34,316 nucleotides of DNA from assembly GCF_025465545.1 (NCBI RefSeq), contig NZ_JAODMK010000008.1:1-34316 (forward strand). The letters are read 5' to 3'. Made by a program: the position numbers and the translations under genes. The notes beneath the pieces were generated by a model. It saw only the letters and a list, made by a program, of their open reading frames with translations, ran no database searches and was not told the origin of the DNA. Below, in pieces: positions 22,340 to 32,169 of the stretch (within the stretch, counting starts at the first letter, position 1; each line of letters opens with the position of its first letter). Source of the DNA: Naasia sp. GTDB lineage: Bacteria; Actinomycetota; Actinomycetes; Actinomycetales; Microbacteriaceae.

Positions 22340-24126
22340 GCCTTCGGCGCCGCAGGCACCGCAGGCACCGTCTGCACGCCGAGTGTGCGGTAGAGCTCGG
22401 TCTGCTGGCCGCCCTCGAGCAGCGCGGGCGCGCCGGTCAGCGGGTCGTTGCCGCCCCCGGACTTGGGGAACGCGATCACGTCGCGGATCGAGTCGGTTCC
22501 GGCCAGCAGCGACACGATGCGGTCGAACCCCATCGCGAATCCGCCGTGCGGCGGCGCACCGAACGCGAACGCCTGCAGCAGGAAGCCGAACTTGTCGCGA
22601 GCCTCCTCGTCGGAGATGCCCATGACCCGGAAGACCCGCTCCTGCAGCTCCCGCGTGTTGATGCGGATGCTCCCGCCGCCGATCTCGTTGCCGTTGCAGA
22701 CGATGTCGTACGCGTAGGAGAGCGCCGACTCCGGCTCGGTGTCGAAGGTGTCGAGGTACTCGGCCTTGGGCGAGGTGAAGGCGTGGTGCACGGCCGTCCA
22801 CGCGCCCGACCCGACCGCGACGTCGCCGCTCGCGACGGCCTCCCCGGCGGGCTCGAAGAGAGGGGCGTCGACCACCCAGGTGAACGCCCACGCGGCGGGG
22901 TCGATGAGCCCCTGGCGCTCGGCGATCTCGCCGCGGAGGGCCCCGAGCAGGCCCCGCGACGGCTTCGGCGCACCCGCGGCGAAGAAGATGCAGTCGCCCG
23001 GCTGCGCTCCGGTATGGGCGGCGAGGCCGGCCCGCTCCTCGTCGGTCAGGTTCTTGGCCACCGGGCCGCGGAGCTCGCCGTCCTCGCCGACCAGAACGTA
23101 GGCGAGCCCCTTGGCGCCGCGCTGCTTGGCCCACTCCTGCCAGGCGTCGAGGGCCCTGCGCGGCTGGTCGGCCCCGCCGGGCATCACCACGGCGCCGACG
23201 TACGGGGCCTGGAAGATGGCGAAGGTGCCGCCCGCGAAGTAGTCGGTGCACTCCACCAGTTCGAGACCGAACCGGAGATCCGGCTTGTCGGACCCGAAGC
23301 GGCGCATCGCATCCGCGTAGGTCATTCGCGGGATGGGCGTCGCGAGCTCCACGCCGATGGTGCCCCACATCGCGGTGAGCACGTCCTCGGCGAGCGCGAT
23401 CACATCCTCCTGGTCCACGAAGCTCATCTCGACGTCGAGCTGGGTGAACTCGGGCTGGCGGTCCGCCCGGAAGTCCTCGTCCCGATAGCAGCGGGCGATC
23501 TGGAAGTAGCGCTCGAAGCCGCCGACCATCAGCAGCTGCTTGAACAGCTGGGGGCTCTGCGGCAGTGCGTAGAACGTCCCCGGCTTGAGGCGCGCCGGCA
23601 CGAGGAAGTCGCGCGCTCCCTCGGGCGTGGAGCGGGTGAGCGTGGGGGTCTCCACCTCCACGAAGTCCCTGTCCACGAGCACCGACCGAACCGCAGCGGA
23701 CACCTTGGAGCGCAGCTTGAGGGGGTACGCGGCCGCCTCCCGGCGGAGATCGAGGTAGCGGTAGGCCAGGCGGGTCTCCTCGCCGGGCTCGTCGTCCAGC
23801 TGGAAGGGCAGCACGTCGCTCGCTGCCAGGACCGTCACGGCGGTCGCCTCGAGCTCCACCTCGCCGGAGGCGATGGCCGCGTTGACGTTGCCGGCCGGCC
23901 GCTCGCGGACGAGGCCGGTGACGGTCACACACGACTCCACCCGAAGGTCCTCGGCCGCGGCGACCTGCGCGTCACGAAGGGTGACCTGAGCGACGCCGGA
24001 GGAGTCGCGCAGGTCGAGGAACGCCACCCCGCCGTGGTTGCGGATGCGGGCGACCCAGCCGGCGAGGGTCACCTCGGAGCCGGCGTCCGATCGGCGGAGC
24101 GCGGAGGCGGTGGTGGTTCTGTACAT
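22336..24126 (-). CDS. aspS: Aspartyl-tRNA synthetase
   Basis: The 596-residue class IIb synthetase charges tRNA-Asp. An N-terminal OB-fold anticodon-binding domain ([20 protein letters not shown]) is followed by the catalytic core. Flipping-loop and motif 2 regions are seen in [20 protein letters not shown] and [20 protein letters not shown]. The bacterial GAD insertion lies in about residues 290-430, and motif 3 is [15 protein letters not shown]. The long length and insertion identify the bacterial type. Whether it is discriminating or also makes Asp-tRNA-Asn is not decided by these motifs. ATG 24126 has AGGGAAG upstream. The last codons contain a tandem 9-bp repeat (22352-22369), giving a VPAVPA tail. 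The stop shares CTAG with the opposing gene. Confidence 0.97.
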   Translation of the reverse strand: MYRTTTASALRRSDAGSEVTLAGWVARIRNHGGVAFLDLRDSSGVAQVTLRDAQVAAAEDLRVESCVTVTGLVRERPAGNVNAAIASGEVELEATAVTVLAASDVLPFQLDDEPGEETRLAYRYLDLRREAAAYPLKLRSKVSAAVRSVLVDRDFVEVETPTLTRSTPEGARDFLVPARLKPGTFYALPQSPQLFKQLLMVGGFERYFQIARCYRDEDFRADRQPEFTQLDVEMSFVDQEDVIALAEDVLTAMWGTIGVELATPIPRMTYADAMRRFGSDKPDLRFGLELVECTDYFAGGTFAIFQAPYVGAVVMPGGADQPRRALDAWQEWAKQRGAKGLAYVLVGEDGELRGPVAKNLTDEERAGLAAHTGAQPGDCIFFAAGAPKPSRGLLGALRGEIAERQGLIDPAAWAFTWVVDAPLFEPAGEAVASGDVAVGSGAWTAVHHAFTSPKAEYLDTFDTEPESALSYAYDIVCNGNEIGGGSIRINTRELQERVFRVMGISDEEARDKFGFLLQAFAFGAPPHGGFAMGFDRIVSLLAGTDSIRDVIAFPKSGGGNDPLTGAPALLEGGQQTELYRTLGVQTVPAVPAAPKA

Positions 24127-24189
24127 GTGCTTCCCTGCGGGTCGAACGCTGCTCGCGGAGGTGCGGGCGGGGGCCCGAGACCGCCGACC

Positions 24190-24195
24190 AGCCTA
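24190..24195 (-). promoter_or_regulatory. Probable -10 element of aspS
   Basis: TAGGCT on the minus strand gives a leader of about 60 nt before the aspS ATG. No T-box or other recognisable leader structure was seen. Confidence 0.35.
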
Positions 24196-24233
24196 GGACA
24201 CCTGCCGCCGGGCGACGGCGGGGCCTCGGGGTC

Positions 24234-25100
24234 TCAGGCTCCGTACTCGAGCGGCAGGGCCGGCACGGCGGACCATTCCTCGAGGGAGCCGTCGTAGATC
24301 CGCACCTCGGAAACGCCGAGCTCGGCGAGGGTGAGTGCTCCCGCCGCGGCGGAGATCCCGGCGCCGCAGTAGAGCAGCACCTCCTCGTGGCCGGTGATCC
24401 CCTGGCCGACGTACGCGGCCTTGATCTCGCGGGCGCCGCGGACGGTGCCGTCGGGCGCGAAGAGGTCGCGGCTGGAGACGTTGACGCTGCCGGGGATGTG
24501 GCCGCGCCGGGTGTGGCGCGTCGGGTCCGCCCCGGAGTAGCCGCTCGCAGGCAGCGTGCACACCAGCGGGCGCCAGTCCCGCTGGGTGCGAGCCAGCAGG
24601 TCCTCCTTGGTGACCCACGCCTCCCGAGGAGAGCTGGGCGTCCAGGTCGGCACGGGCACCGGCGGCGCCTCCTCGCCGGACGCGACCGCTGCCCCCGACC
24701 GCTTCCAGCCGGCGAAGCCGCCGTCGAGGACGCGCACGTCCATGCCGATCCAGCGGAGGAGGTACCAGAGCCGCGAGGCGAACATCATGCCGGTGCCGTC
24801 GTAGACGACCACCCTGCGGTCCGCGGCGATGCCGAGTGCGGCGAGCCGGTCCGCGACGACCTGCGCCTCGGGGTGCGTGAAGCTGAGTGGCGCCGTCGGA
24901 TCGCTGAAGTCCCGCGCCATGTCCACGTGCCGGGAGGCGGGGATGTGGCCGGCCAGCCACTTGGGGTAGCCGCTCTCCCTGCGATAGTCACCGTCCTCGC
25001 GGGGCGGGTGCAGCACGAGTGACGCGTCGAGCACGGCGGGAGGCGTCGCCCCGGAGAGCTCGCGGCGGAGGGCGGTGACGGAGACGAAGGGAGATGCCAT
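24234..25100 (-). CDS. Sulfurtransferase, two rhodanese domains (3-mercaptopyruvate sulfurtransferase-like)
   Basis: The 288-residue cytoplasmic enzyme has two rhodanese folds. The N-terminal one (about 5-140) is inactive: its loop, GTGMMFASRLWYLL, has no cysteine. The C-terminal one carries the persulfide-forming Cys245 in CGAGISA (245-251). The loop CG-x-G-x-x-A is closer to mercaptopyruvate sulfurtransferases (CGSGVTA) than to thiosulfate rhodaneses (CRKGVT), so mercaptopyruvate is the likelier donor. GHIPGSVNVS and HIPASRHVDMARDF are the typical rhodanese entry motifs. GAGAGGG and TAACGT (25111-25116, minus strand) support ATG 25100 and a promoter separate from the kinase gene upstream. 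Confidence 0.92.
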   Translation of the reverse strand: MASPFVSVTALRRELSGATPPAVLDASLVLHPPREDGDYRRESGYPKWLAGHIPASRHVDMARDFSDPTAPLSFTHPEAQVVADRLAALGIAADRRVVVYDGTGMMFASRLWYLLRWIGMDVRVLDGGFAGWKRSGAAVASGEEAPPVPVPTWTPSSPREAWVTKEDLLARTQRDWRPLVCTLPASGYSGADPTRHTRRGHIPGSVNVSSRDLFAPDGTVRGAREIKAAYVGQGITGHEEVLLYCGAGISAAAGALTLAELGVSEVRIYDGSLEEWSAVPALPLEYGA

Positions 25101-25155
25101 TGCCCTCTCCACGTTAGACCCCGCGCCCCCGCCTGCGCAGGAGGGCGGGCATCTC

Positions 25156-25719
25156 TCACTCGAGAAGGAGCCTGCCGTCGACGCGGACGTCGGCCAGCAG
25201 GTCGGGCCGCTCACGTGCGAAGAAGGCGCGCTCCTGCGCCGCCCAGCGCTCCCAGTGGAGGGCGTACGCCTCCCCGTCCCGCTGCAGGGCACGCCGCTTC
25301 CGTTCGTCCTCGGCCAGATCGATCCAGATTCCGAAGGTCGCCATGGCGCGGTTCGCCGCGCTGAGAGAACCCGACCCCTCGACCACCAGCGGCCGCCGGG
25401 GATCGACCGTCAGCACGTCTTTCGGCCGGTTGCTCGTCCAGTCCCAGCGGGGCACCCGGTGCCGGGCGAGCACCACGGCCGCGACCGCGCTGCTCGCCTG
25501 CTGCAGCCCGTCCCAGCCCGGATACATGTCGTCCAGCCGAACGAGGGTGGCCCCCAGCGCGGCCGCGAGCGCCGCACCGACCGTCGTCTTCCCGGAGCCG
25601 GAGCCGCCGTCCACCAGTACGACCGGACGGCCTGCGCTCGCCCGTGCCCGACGCTCCAGCTCGCCGAGCATCTCCGCGGGCCCGAGCCCTGCGGTGTCGG
25701 CAGAGGTCACCTCAGCCAC
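25156..25719 (-). CDS. P-loop kinase, uridine kinase-like, coupled to the ECF transporter
   Basis: The 187-residue cytoplasmic nucleotide-binding protein has Walker A GGSGSGKTT (38-46) and the strand VVLVDGGSGSGKTT typical of the uridine kinase/phosphoribulokinase branch. A DDMYPGWDGLQ segment matches the 'DDFY' substrate loop of nucleoside kinases. RPLVVEGSGSLS follows like their Walker B region, and a basic lid segment (DERKRRALQRDGEAY) completes the fold. The phosphorylated substrate is unknown. GTG 25719 lies inside the end of the T-component gene (8-nt overlap), so the kinase is translationally coupled to a thiamine-type transporter. Phosphorylating an imported B1 precursor is a tempting but unproven role. 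Confidence 0.82.
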   Translation of the reverse strand: MAEVTSADTAGLGPAEMLGELERRARASAGRPVVLVDGGSGSGKTTVGAALAAALGATLVRLDDMYPGWDGLQQASSAVAAVVLARHRVPRWDWTSNRPKDVLTVDPRRPLVVEGSGSLSAANRAMATFGIWIDLAEDERKRRALQRDGEAYALHWERWAAQERAFFARERPDLLADVRVDGRLLLE

Positions 25720-26509
25720 CGCCGACGAAGTTCCACTCGCCCGCGGCGACCGACGCCGCCACCGCGACCGCTCCGATCAGGCCGCTCGAGGCGAGCAGCA
25801 CCGCGTCCACGGCGCCGAACCGCGATGCGCGCGCCCAGGTGCGGCGCACGGGTGCACCGAACGCCCGCGCCTCCATGGCGGTCGCCAGGGTGCTGCCCCG
25901 GCGGATGGCGAGGACCAGGAGGGCGAAGGCCTGCCCGGCGAACCGTCGCACGCGGCCGGTGTCCGCAACTCCGCGCGCCCGGCGGGCCAGTTCGAGCGCC
26001 CGCCAGTCCTCCTGGAAGAGGGTCACCAGCCGGAGCCCGCCGAGCGCCCCGAGCACGAAGCGGGACGGAAGCCTGAGGCGCTGCGCGAGGCCGTCGGCGA
26101 GGTCGGTGGGGTCCACGGTGAGGAAGAGCGCGACGGAAGGCAGGCCGATCGCGAGCACGCGCAGCACTGTGGCGATCGCGAGCTCGACGGAGCCGTCGGA
26201 GATCTGCACGAGCAGCCAGGAGACGTAGACCCTGCCCTCCGGGCGCCCGTACAGCAGGACGGTGAGACCGGCGAACGGGGCGGCCGCCCAGATCGGCAGG
26301 GTGCGGATCCAGAGGGTGCGCCAGGGGACGCCGCATGCTGCCAGCAGCACGCTCTCGAGCGCCAGCGCGACCGACGCGGAGACCCAGTCGAGCGAGAGCA
26401 CGAGTGCGACGGCGAGCAGGGCGGACGCGCCGAGCTTGGCGACCGGGTTCGCGGCGGCGAATCCGCGCGCCGGGACCCGGACGACGGGCCGCTGGGCGAC
26501 GGCGGTCAT
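25712..26509 (-). CDS. ykoC: ECF transporter T component (EcfT/CbiQ/YkoC type)
   Basis: The 265-residue integral membrane protein couples the ATPase to the substrate-binding S subunit. There are several hydrophobic helices near the N-terminus (LGASALLAVALVLSLDWVSA) and the middle (VELAIATVLRVLAIGLPSVA), and one at the C-terminus. The two coupling motifs are in the cytoplasmic helices: ARRARG (about 190) and MEARAFG (about 220), the Ala-Arg-Gly/Ala signatures through which T subunits contact the ATPases. ATG 26509 overlaps the ATPase stop as ATGA, and the gene's own end overlaps the kinase start. The gene symbol is by analogy with the YkoEDC system, since the S component and riboswitch match it. 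Confidence 0.9.
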   Translation of the reverse strand: MTAVAQRPVVRVPARGFAAANPVAKLGASALLAVALVLSLDWVSASVALALESVLLAACGVPWRTLWIRTLPIWAAAPFAGLTVLLYGRPEGRVYVSWLLVQISDGSVELAIATVLRVLAIGLPSVALFLTVDPTDLADGLAQRLRLPSRFVLGALGGLRLVTLFQEDWRALELARRARGVADTGRVRRFAGQAFALLVLAIRRGSTLATAMEARAFGAPVRRTWARASRFGAVDAVLLASSGLIGAVAVAASVAAGEWNFVGGG

Positions 26510-27966
26510 GCCGGCACCGCCACCGTCCGCGACGGGAGGGCGAGCGTCGCGGTGGCGAGCGCCTCCGCGAAGGCCTCATCGTGCGTGACCGCCACCACGC
26601 CGGTTCCGTCGTCCACGAGGGAGCGCAGCAGCAGCACCAGCTCACGCCAGGTGCGGGCGTCCTGGCCGAAGGTGGGCTCGTCGAGCACCAGGACCGCGGG
26701 CCGGGTCGCGAGCGCCGTTCCCACCGACAGGCGTCGCTTCTCGCCTCCGGACAGCGTGAAGGGATTCGCGGCGGCGAGCCGGACGAGACCCAGCCGCTCC
26801 AGCAGCTCGTCGACCCGGGCGTCGATCTCGCCCTGCGGCAGGCCGAGTGCGCGCGGTCCGACGGCCAGCTCAGCCGCCACGTCGGCCGCCAGGAACTGAT
26901 GCTCCGGCTCCTGGAACACCGTCCCGATGCGGGAGAGCAGATCTCGCGAGCGCCAGCGGATCGGCTCCGGTCCGCGCCCCGCCGCCAACCGCTCTCCCGC
27001 TCGGAGGGAGCCGCCGACCGGCGGAAGCAGCCCGGCGAGAGTGAGGCCGAGGGTCGTTTTCCCCGCCCCGTTCGGTCCGGTCACGGCGAGCGCGCTGGAT
27101 TCGCGCACCCCGATCCGTCCCACCTCGGCGAGAGCGGCACCTCCTCGGCCGACGGTCAGCTCCTCGCCGGTCAGGAGCGGACCGCCCGGCGTGGGATGCC
27201 ACGTGGGGAGGTCGATGGCCCGGCCGGGGATCCAGACCCCGTCCGCGGCGAGCCGGTCGGCATCCCGCTGCAGCAGGCTCGGCGGGCCCGCGGCCGCCAC
27301 GCCGCCACCGGGAGCGAGTACGACGACGCGGTCCACGAGGTCCGCCCACACCGCCGTCCGGTGCTCGACGACGACGAGGGTGGCGCCCGTCCGGTCGAGG
27401 AGGCGTTCGACGGCCTCCCGGACCTCCCGAACGCCGACCGGGTCCAGATTGGCGGTGGGCTCGTCGAGCAGCACGATGCCGGGGCGCATGGCGAGCACCC
27501 CGGCGAGCGCGAGCCGCTGCTTCTGCCCGCCTGACAGCGTCGAGGTCGCTGCGTCGAGCGGGAGCCGGAGCCCGACGCCGTCGAGCGCCTCTCCGACCCG
27601 AGGCCAGATCTCCCCCGGCGGCACGCCGAGGTTCTCGCAGCCGAACGCGACGTCGTCGCCGACCCGGGCGAGCACGATGCCGGCCTCCGGATCCTGCAGG
27701 ACGAGGCCTGCACGACCACGCTGCCCTGTCGCCGGCCGTCCGTCGAGGAGCAGACTGCCCTCCTCCTCGCCCTCGTCCTCGCCGCCGAGGAGGCCGGCGA
27801 TGCCTTGGAGCAGGGTCGACTTGCCCGCGCCGGACGCACCGAGCAGCAGCACCCGCTCCCCCGGCGCGATGGCGAGGTCCAGCCCGCGGACGGCGAAGTC
27901 GCGCCGTCCGGCGTGCCGCCAGCCCCACCCGCGGGCGACGACCGCCGCGGGAACCGTGCTCGCCAT
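26506..27966 (-). CDS. ykoD: ECF transporter ATPase, two fused nucleotide-binding domains (YkoD type)
   Basis: The 486-residue protein fuses the two ATPase subunits that most ECF transporters make separately. Domain 1 has Walker A GASGAGKST (43-51), signature LSGGQKQRLAL and Walker B IVLLDEPTANLD. Domain 2 has GPNGAGKTT, LSGGEKRRLSV and VLVLDEPTFGQD. A short acidic insert (GGEDEGEEEGS) follows the first Walker A helix. ATP hydrolysis drives the S subunit to flip and release its vitamin inside. ATG 27966 was chosen because domain 1 starts there; an in-frame extension to 28059 lies within the upstream S-component gene. Spacing from that gene is 11 nt, and it overlaps the T component by 4 nt. 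Confidence 0.93.
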   Translation of the reverse strand: MASTVPAAVVARGWGWRHAGRRDFAVRGLDLAIAPGERVLLLGASGAGKSTLLQGIAGLLGGEDEGEEEGSLLLDGRPATGQRGRAGLVLQDPEAGIVLARVGDDVAFGCENLGVPPGEIWPRVGEALDGVGLRLPLDAATSTLSGGQKQRLALAGVLAMRPGIVLLDEPTANLDPVGVREVREAVERLLDRTGATLVVVEHRTAVWADLVDRVVVLAPGGGVAAAGPPSLLQRDADRLAADGVWIPGRAIDLPTWHPTPGGPLLTGEELTVGRGGAALAEVGRIGVRESSALAVTGPNGAGKTTLGLTLAGLLPPVGGSLRAGERLAAGRGPEPIRWRSRDLLSRIGTVFQEPEHQFLAADVAAELAVGPRALGLPQGEIDARVDELLERLGLVRLAAANPFTLSGGEKRRLSVGTALATRPAVLVLDEPTFGQDARTWRELVLLLRSLVDDGTGVVAVTHDEAFAEALATATLALPSRTVAVPA

Positions 27967-27977
27967 CGGCCGGCGGG

Positions 27978-28598
27978 TCAGACCCTGGCCGTCGACTCGC
28001 GGCCGGAGGCGAACCGCGACAGCGCACCGGTCCGCGCGATCGCGCGGGCGAGCAGCCACGACAGCAGCCCGGCGATCACGGCGCCGGACAGCACGGAGCT
28101 GAGCACATAGACGACGCCGAAGGGGACGTCTGCTCCCGCGTACCAGAGCACGAGGTCGTTGACCCCGTTGAAGAGCCCGGCCGCCGCTCCCGCGAGGACG
28201 GCGACGGTCGGCGTCCAGCGGGAGTAGAGGAACAGCGCGAGCACGATCTCCGCGCCGAGGCCCTGCACGATGCCCGCCTCGATGGTGAGGAAGCCGCCCC
28301 AGACATTGCCGACGAGGGCCGAGACGACCGCGGCGACCACCTCGGTGAACAGAGCCGCCCCGGGCTTGCGGATGATGATCCCGCCGAGCACGCCGGCGAA
28401 CAGCCAGACGCCGTTGACGAGACCCTGCAGCCCGGGCAGGGCAGCTTGCAGGAAGGAGCCGGGAACCTGGTAGCCGAGGTTCCAGGCGAGGAACACCAGG
28501 CCGGCGGCGACGCCGAGCACGGCGGCCACGACGATGTCGACGACCCGCCAGCGATAGCGGGAGCGCCGGGCGGTGGAGGAGGGTGCGGTGGTGGTCAC
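27978..28598 (-). CDS. ykoE: ECF transporter S component, YkoE family (thiamine or HMP uptake)
   Basis: The 206-residue membrane protein binds the vitamin for a group I ECF importer. About six helices are visible, beginning RVVDIVVAAVLGVAAGLVFL and including VNGVWLFAGVLGGIIIRKPG and AVVAAVVSALVGNVWGG. The patterns WNLGY near the N-terminus and FTEVVAAVVSALVGNVWGG are family-typical for YkoE. The Bacillus relative binds thiamine, and a TPP riboswitch lies directly upstream here, so a thiamine or hydroxymethylpyrimidine substrate is well supported. GTG 28598 has AAGG 9 nt before it; a GTG at 28631 is a less likely start. It heads a four-gene operon with the ATPase, T component and kinase. Confidence 0.9.
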   Translation of the reverse strand: MTTTAPSSTARRSRYRWRVVDIVVAAVLGVAAGLVFLAWNLGYQVPGSFLQAALPGLQGLVNGVWLFAGVLGGIIIRKPGAALFTEVVAAVVSALVGNVWGGFLTIEAGIVQGLGAEIVLALFLYSRWTPTVAVLAGAAAGLFNGVNDLVLWYAGADVPFGVVYVLSSVLSGAVIAGLLSWLLARAIARTGALSRFASGRESTARV

Positions 28599-28645
28599 GA
28601 TTCGTGCCCTTCGGTGAGGAAAAGAGGGCACGGGTTAGAAGAGAT

Positions 28646-28739
28646 GCCTCCCTGCGCTGGCATGATCCAGATCAGGTTCGACGGTCGAAGCTTGGAGAAG
28701 CTTCCTCTCAGCCCGGCTCACCGGACTCCCGTGTGAGGA
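28646..28739 (-). ncRNA. TPP (thiamine pyrophosphate) riboswitch
   Basis: On the minus strand the leader contains the THI-box hallmarks in order. CACGGGAGTCCGGTGAGCCG is the 5' part, followed by GGCTGAGAGG with the conserved CTGAGA (28706-28711). Then come the variable P3a-type stem AAGCTTCTCCAAGCTT, ACCTGAT (28671-28677), GGATCATGCCAG (28657-28668) and GCAGGGAGG closing P1. P1 pairs TCCTC (28735-28739) with GGGAGG-type bases (28646-28651). Binding of TPP should repress the ykoEDC operon; the GTG at 28598 is about 48 nt downstream, so control of translation or termination are both possible. Confidence 0.95.
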
Positions 28740-28847
28740 CGACACTACCCCCTCCATCAGCGCTGCAGGGAGGCGAGGACGGCGAGCACCCGGCGATGCC
28801 GCCCCATCCGGCCGTCAACCCGGTTCAAGGGGGATAACCTCCCGGCC

Positions 28848-28853
28848 TAGGCT
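28848..28853 (+). promoter_or_regulatory. Leaderless-type -10 element of the LLM oxidoreductase gene
   Basis: TAGGCT is followed by 7 nt and then GTG 28861, with no ribosome-binding site. Confidence 0.5.
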
Positions 28854-28860
28854 GAGGCCC

Positions 28861-29787
28861 GTGGAATTCTGCCTCTTCACCGAACCTCAGCAGGGCTACG
28901 ACTACGAGACTCTGCTGCGCAGCGCGCAGGCCGCGGAGCGCCTCGGCTTCGACGGCTGGTTCCGCAGCGACCACTACCTGAAGATGGGCGACTTCTTCGA
29001 CGGGCTGCCCGGATCGACCGACGCCTGGACGACTCTGGCAGGTCTGGCACGGGAGACGTCCCGCATCCGGCTCGGCACGCTCGTCTCCTCGGTCACCTAC
29101 CGCCACCCCGGGGTGCTCGCCATCCAGGTCGCCCAGGTGGATCAGATGTCGGCCGGCCGCGCCGAGCTCGGGCTGGGCACCGGCTGGTATGCGGAGGAGC
29201 ACGCCGCGTACGGCATCCCCTTCCCGCCGCGCCGGTTCGACCTGCTCGAGGAGCAGCTGGCCATCGTCACAGGCTTCTGGTCGACGCCGCTCGGGCAGAA
29301 GTTCGACTTCGCCGGCGAGCACTACACACTGACCGACTCCCCCGCGCTGCCGAAGCCGGTGCAGTCCCGGGTGCCGGTCATCGTGGGCGGCGGCGGTCCC
29401 AAGCGCACTCCGCAGCTCGCTGCCCGGTTCGCCACCGAGTACAACATCGGCTTCGTGGACGACGAGGCAATCCAAGCCGCCTTCGGGCGGGTCCGGGCAG
29501 CCGCCGAGGCGATCGGCCGAGAGCCGGGCGACCTGCGCTACTCGATCGCCCAGCCCACCGTGGTGGGCCGCACCGAGGAGGAGTTCCGCGCCAGGGCCGA
29601 GCGGATCGGAGCGGATCCCGCCGAGCTCCGCCGGCTCAACCTGGGCGGAACCGTCGGCGAAGTCGTGGACCGGATCGGCCGCTTCTCCGACTTCGGCGCC
29701 GCGCGGGTGTACCTGCAGGTGATCGACCTCGCCGACGAGGACCAGCTCGAGCTGCTCAGCAGCGAGGTTCTGCCCGCCTTCCGCTGA
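28861..29787 (+). CDS. LLM-class F420-dependent oxidoreductase
   Basis: The 308-residue cytoplasmic enzyme has the luciferase-like monooxygenase TIM barrel. Characteristic pieces are ERLGFDGWFRSDHYLKMG, RIRLGTLVSSVTYRHPGVLA, the phosphate-binding AELGLGTGWYAEEHAAYG, the loop FPPRRFDLLEEQLAIV and the late RVPVIVGGGGPKR strand. This arrangement matches TIGR03560-type actinobacterial proteins, which use F420 rather than FMN. F420 use is inferred from the family, not from a residue I can point to. Substrates could be aldehydes, alcohols or xenobiotics. GTG 28861 is leaderless. It is divergent from the thiamine operon and separated from glgX by about 130 nt with a weak hairpin. Confidence 0.88.
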   Translation: MEFCLFTEPQQGYDYETLLRSAQAAERLGFDGWFRSDHYLKMGDFFDGLPGSTDAWTTLAGLARETSRIRLGTLVSSVTYRHPGVLAIQVAQVDQMSAGRAELGLGTGWYAEEHAAYGIPFPPRRFDLLEEQLAIVTGFWSTPLGQKFDFAGEHYTLTDSPALPKPVQSRVPVIVGGGGPKRTPQLAARFATEYNIGFVDDEAIQAAFGRVRAAAEAIGREPGDLRYSIAQPTVVGRTEEEFRARAERIGADPAELRRLNLGGTVGEVVDRIGRFSDFGAARVYLQVIDLADEDQLELLSSEVLPAFR

Positions 29788-29791
29788 CGCT

Positions 29792-29815
29792 GGGCCGTTG
29801 CCGTCGCCGCGGCCC
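29792..29815 (+). terminator. Weak terminator-like hairpin after the LLM gene
   Basis: GGGCCG (29792-29797) and CGGCCC (29810-29815) form a 6-bp stem with a 12-nt loop, 5 nt after the stop. It has no U-run, so function is uncertain. Confidence 0.3.
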
Positions 29816-29880
29816 GGCTCGCGCGCCATTGCATCCCGCAGCCGGGGCGTCAACCATCCGTGCCGAACTGCGCGAGTCGC

Positions 29881-29886
29881 TAGTTT
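29881..29886 (+). promoter_or_regulatory. Probable -10 element of the glgX-treY operon
   Basis: TAGTTT lies about 30 nt before the glgX start, giving a leader of roughly 24 nt that carries GGAGG. The -35 is not obvious. Confidence 0.4.
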
Positions 29887-29916
29887 GGGAAACGCTGCCC
29901 ATCGACTGGAGGACTC

Positions 29917-32124
<2,208 letters not shown>

Positions 32125-32169
32125 ATACCCTCCGGGCAGCGGGCTCCGGAAGGAATGGAAGAAAACACC

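Noticed and set aside
22352-22369. Tandem 9-bp repeat GCAGGCACC in the end of aspS
   Set aside because: Only two copies, encoding VPAVPA in a variable C-terminal tail; treated as ordinary coding variation rather than a regulatory repeat.
21011-23932. Very long open frame (973 codons) on the minus strand overlapping the carboxypeptidase homologue and aspS
   Set aside because: Within aspS it reads the same strand one base out of phase, producing Arg/Gly-rich nonsense, and elsewhere it is antisense to a real gene. Long shadow frames are expected at this GC content.
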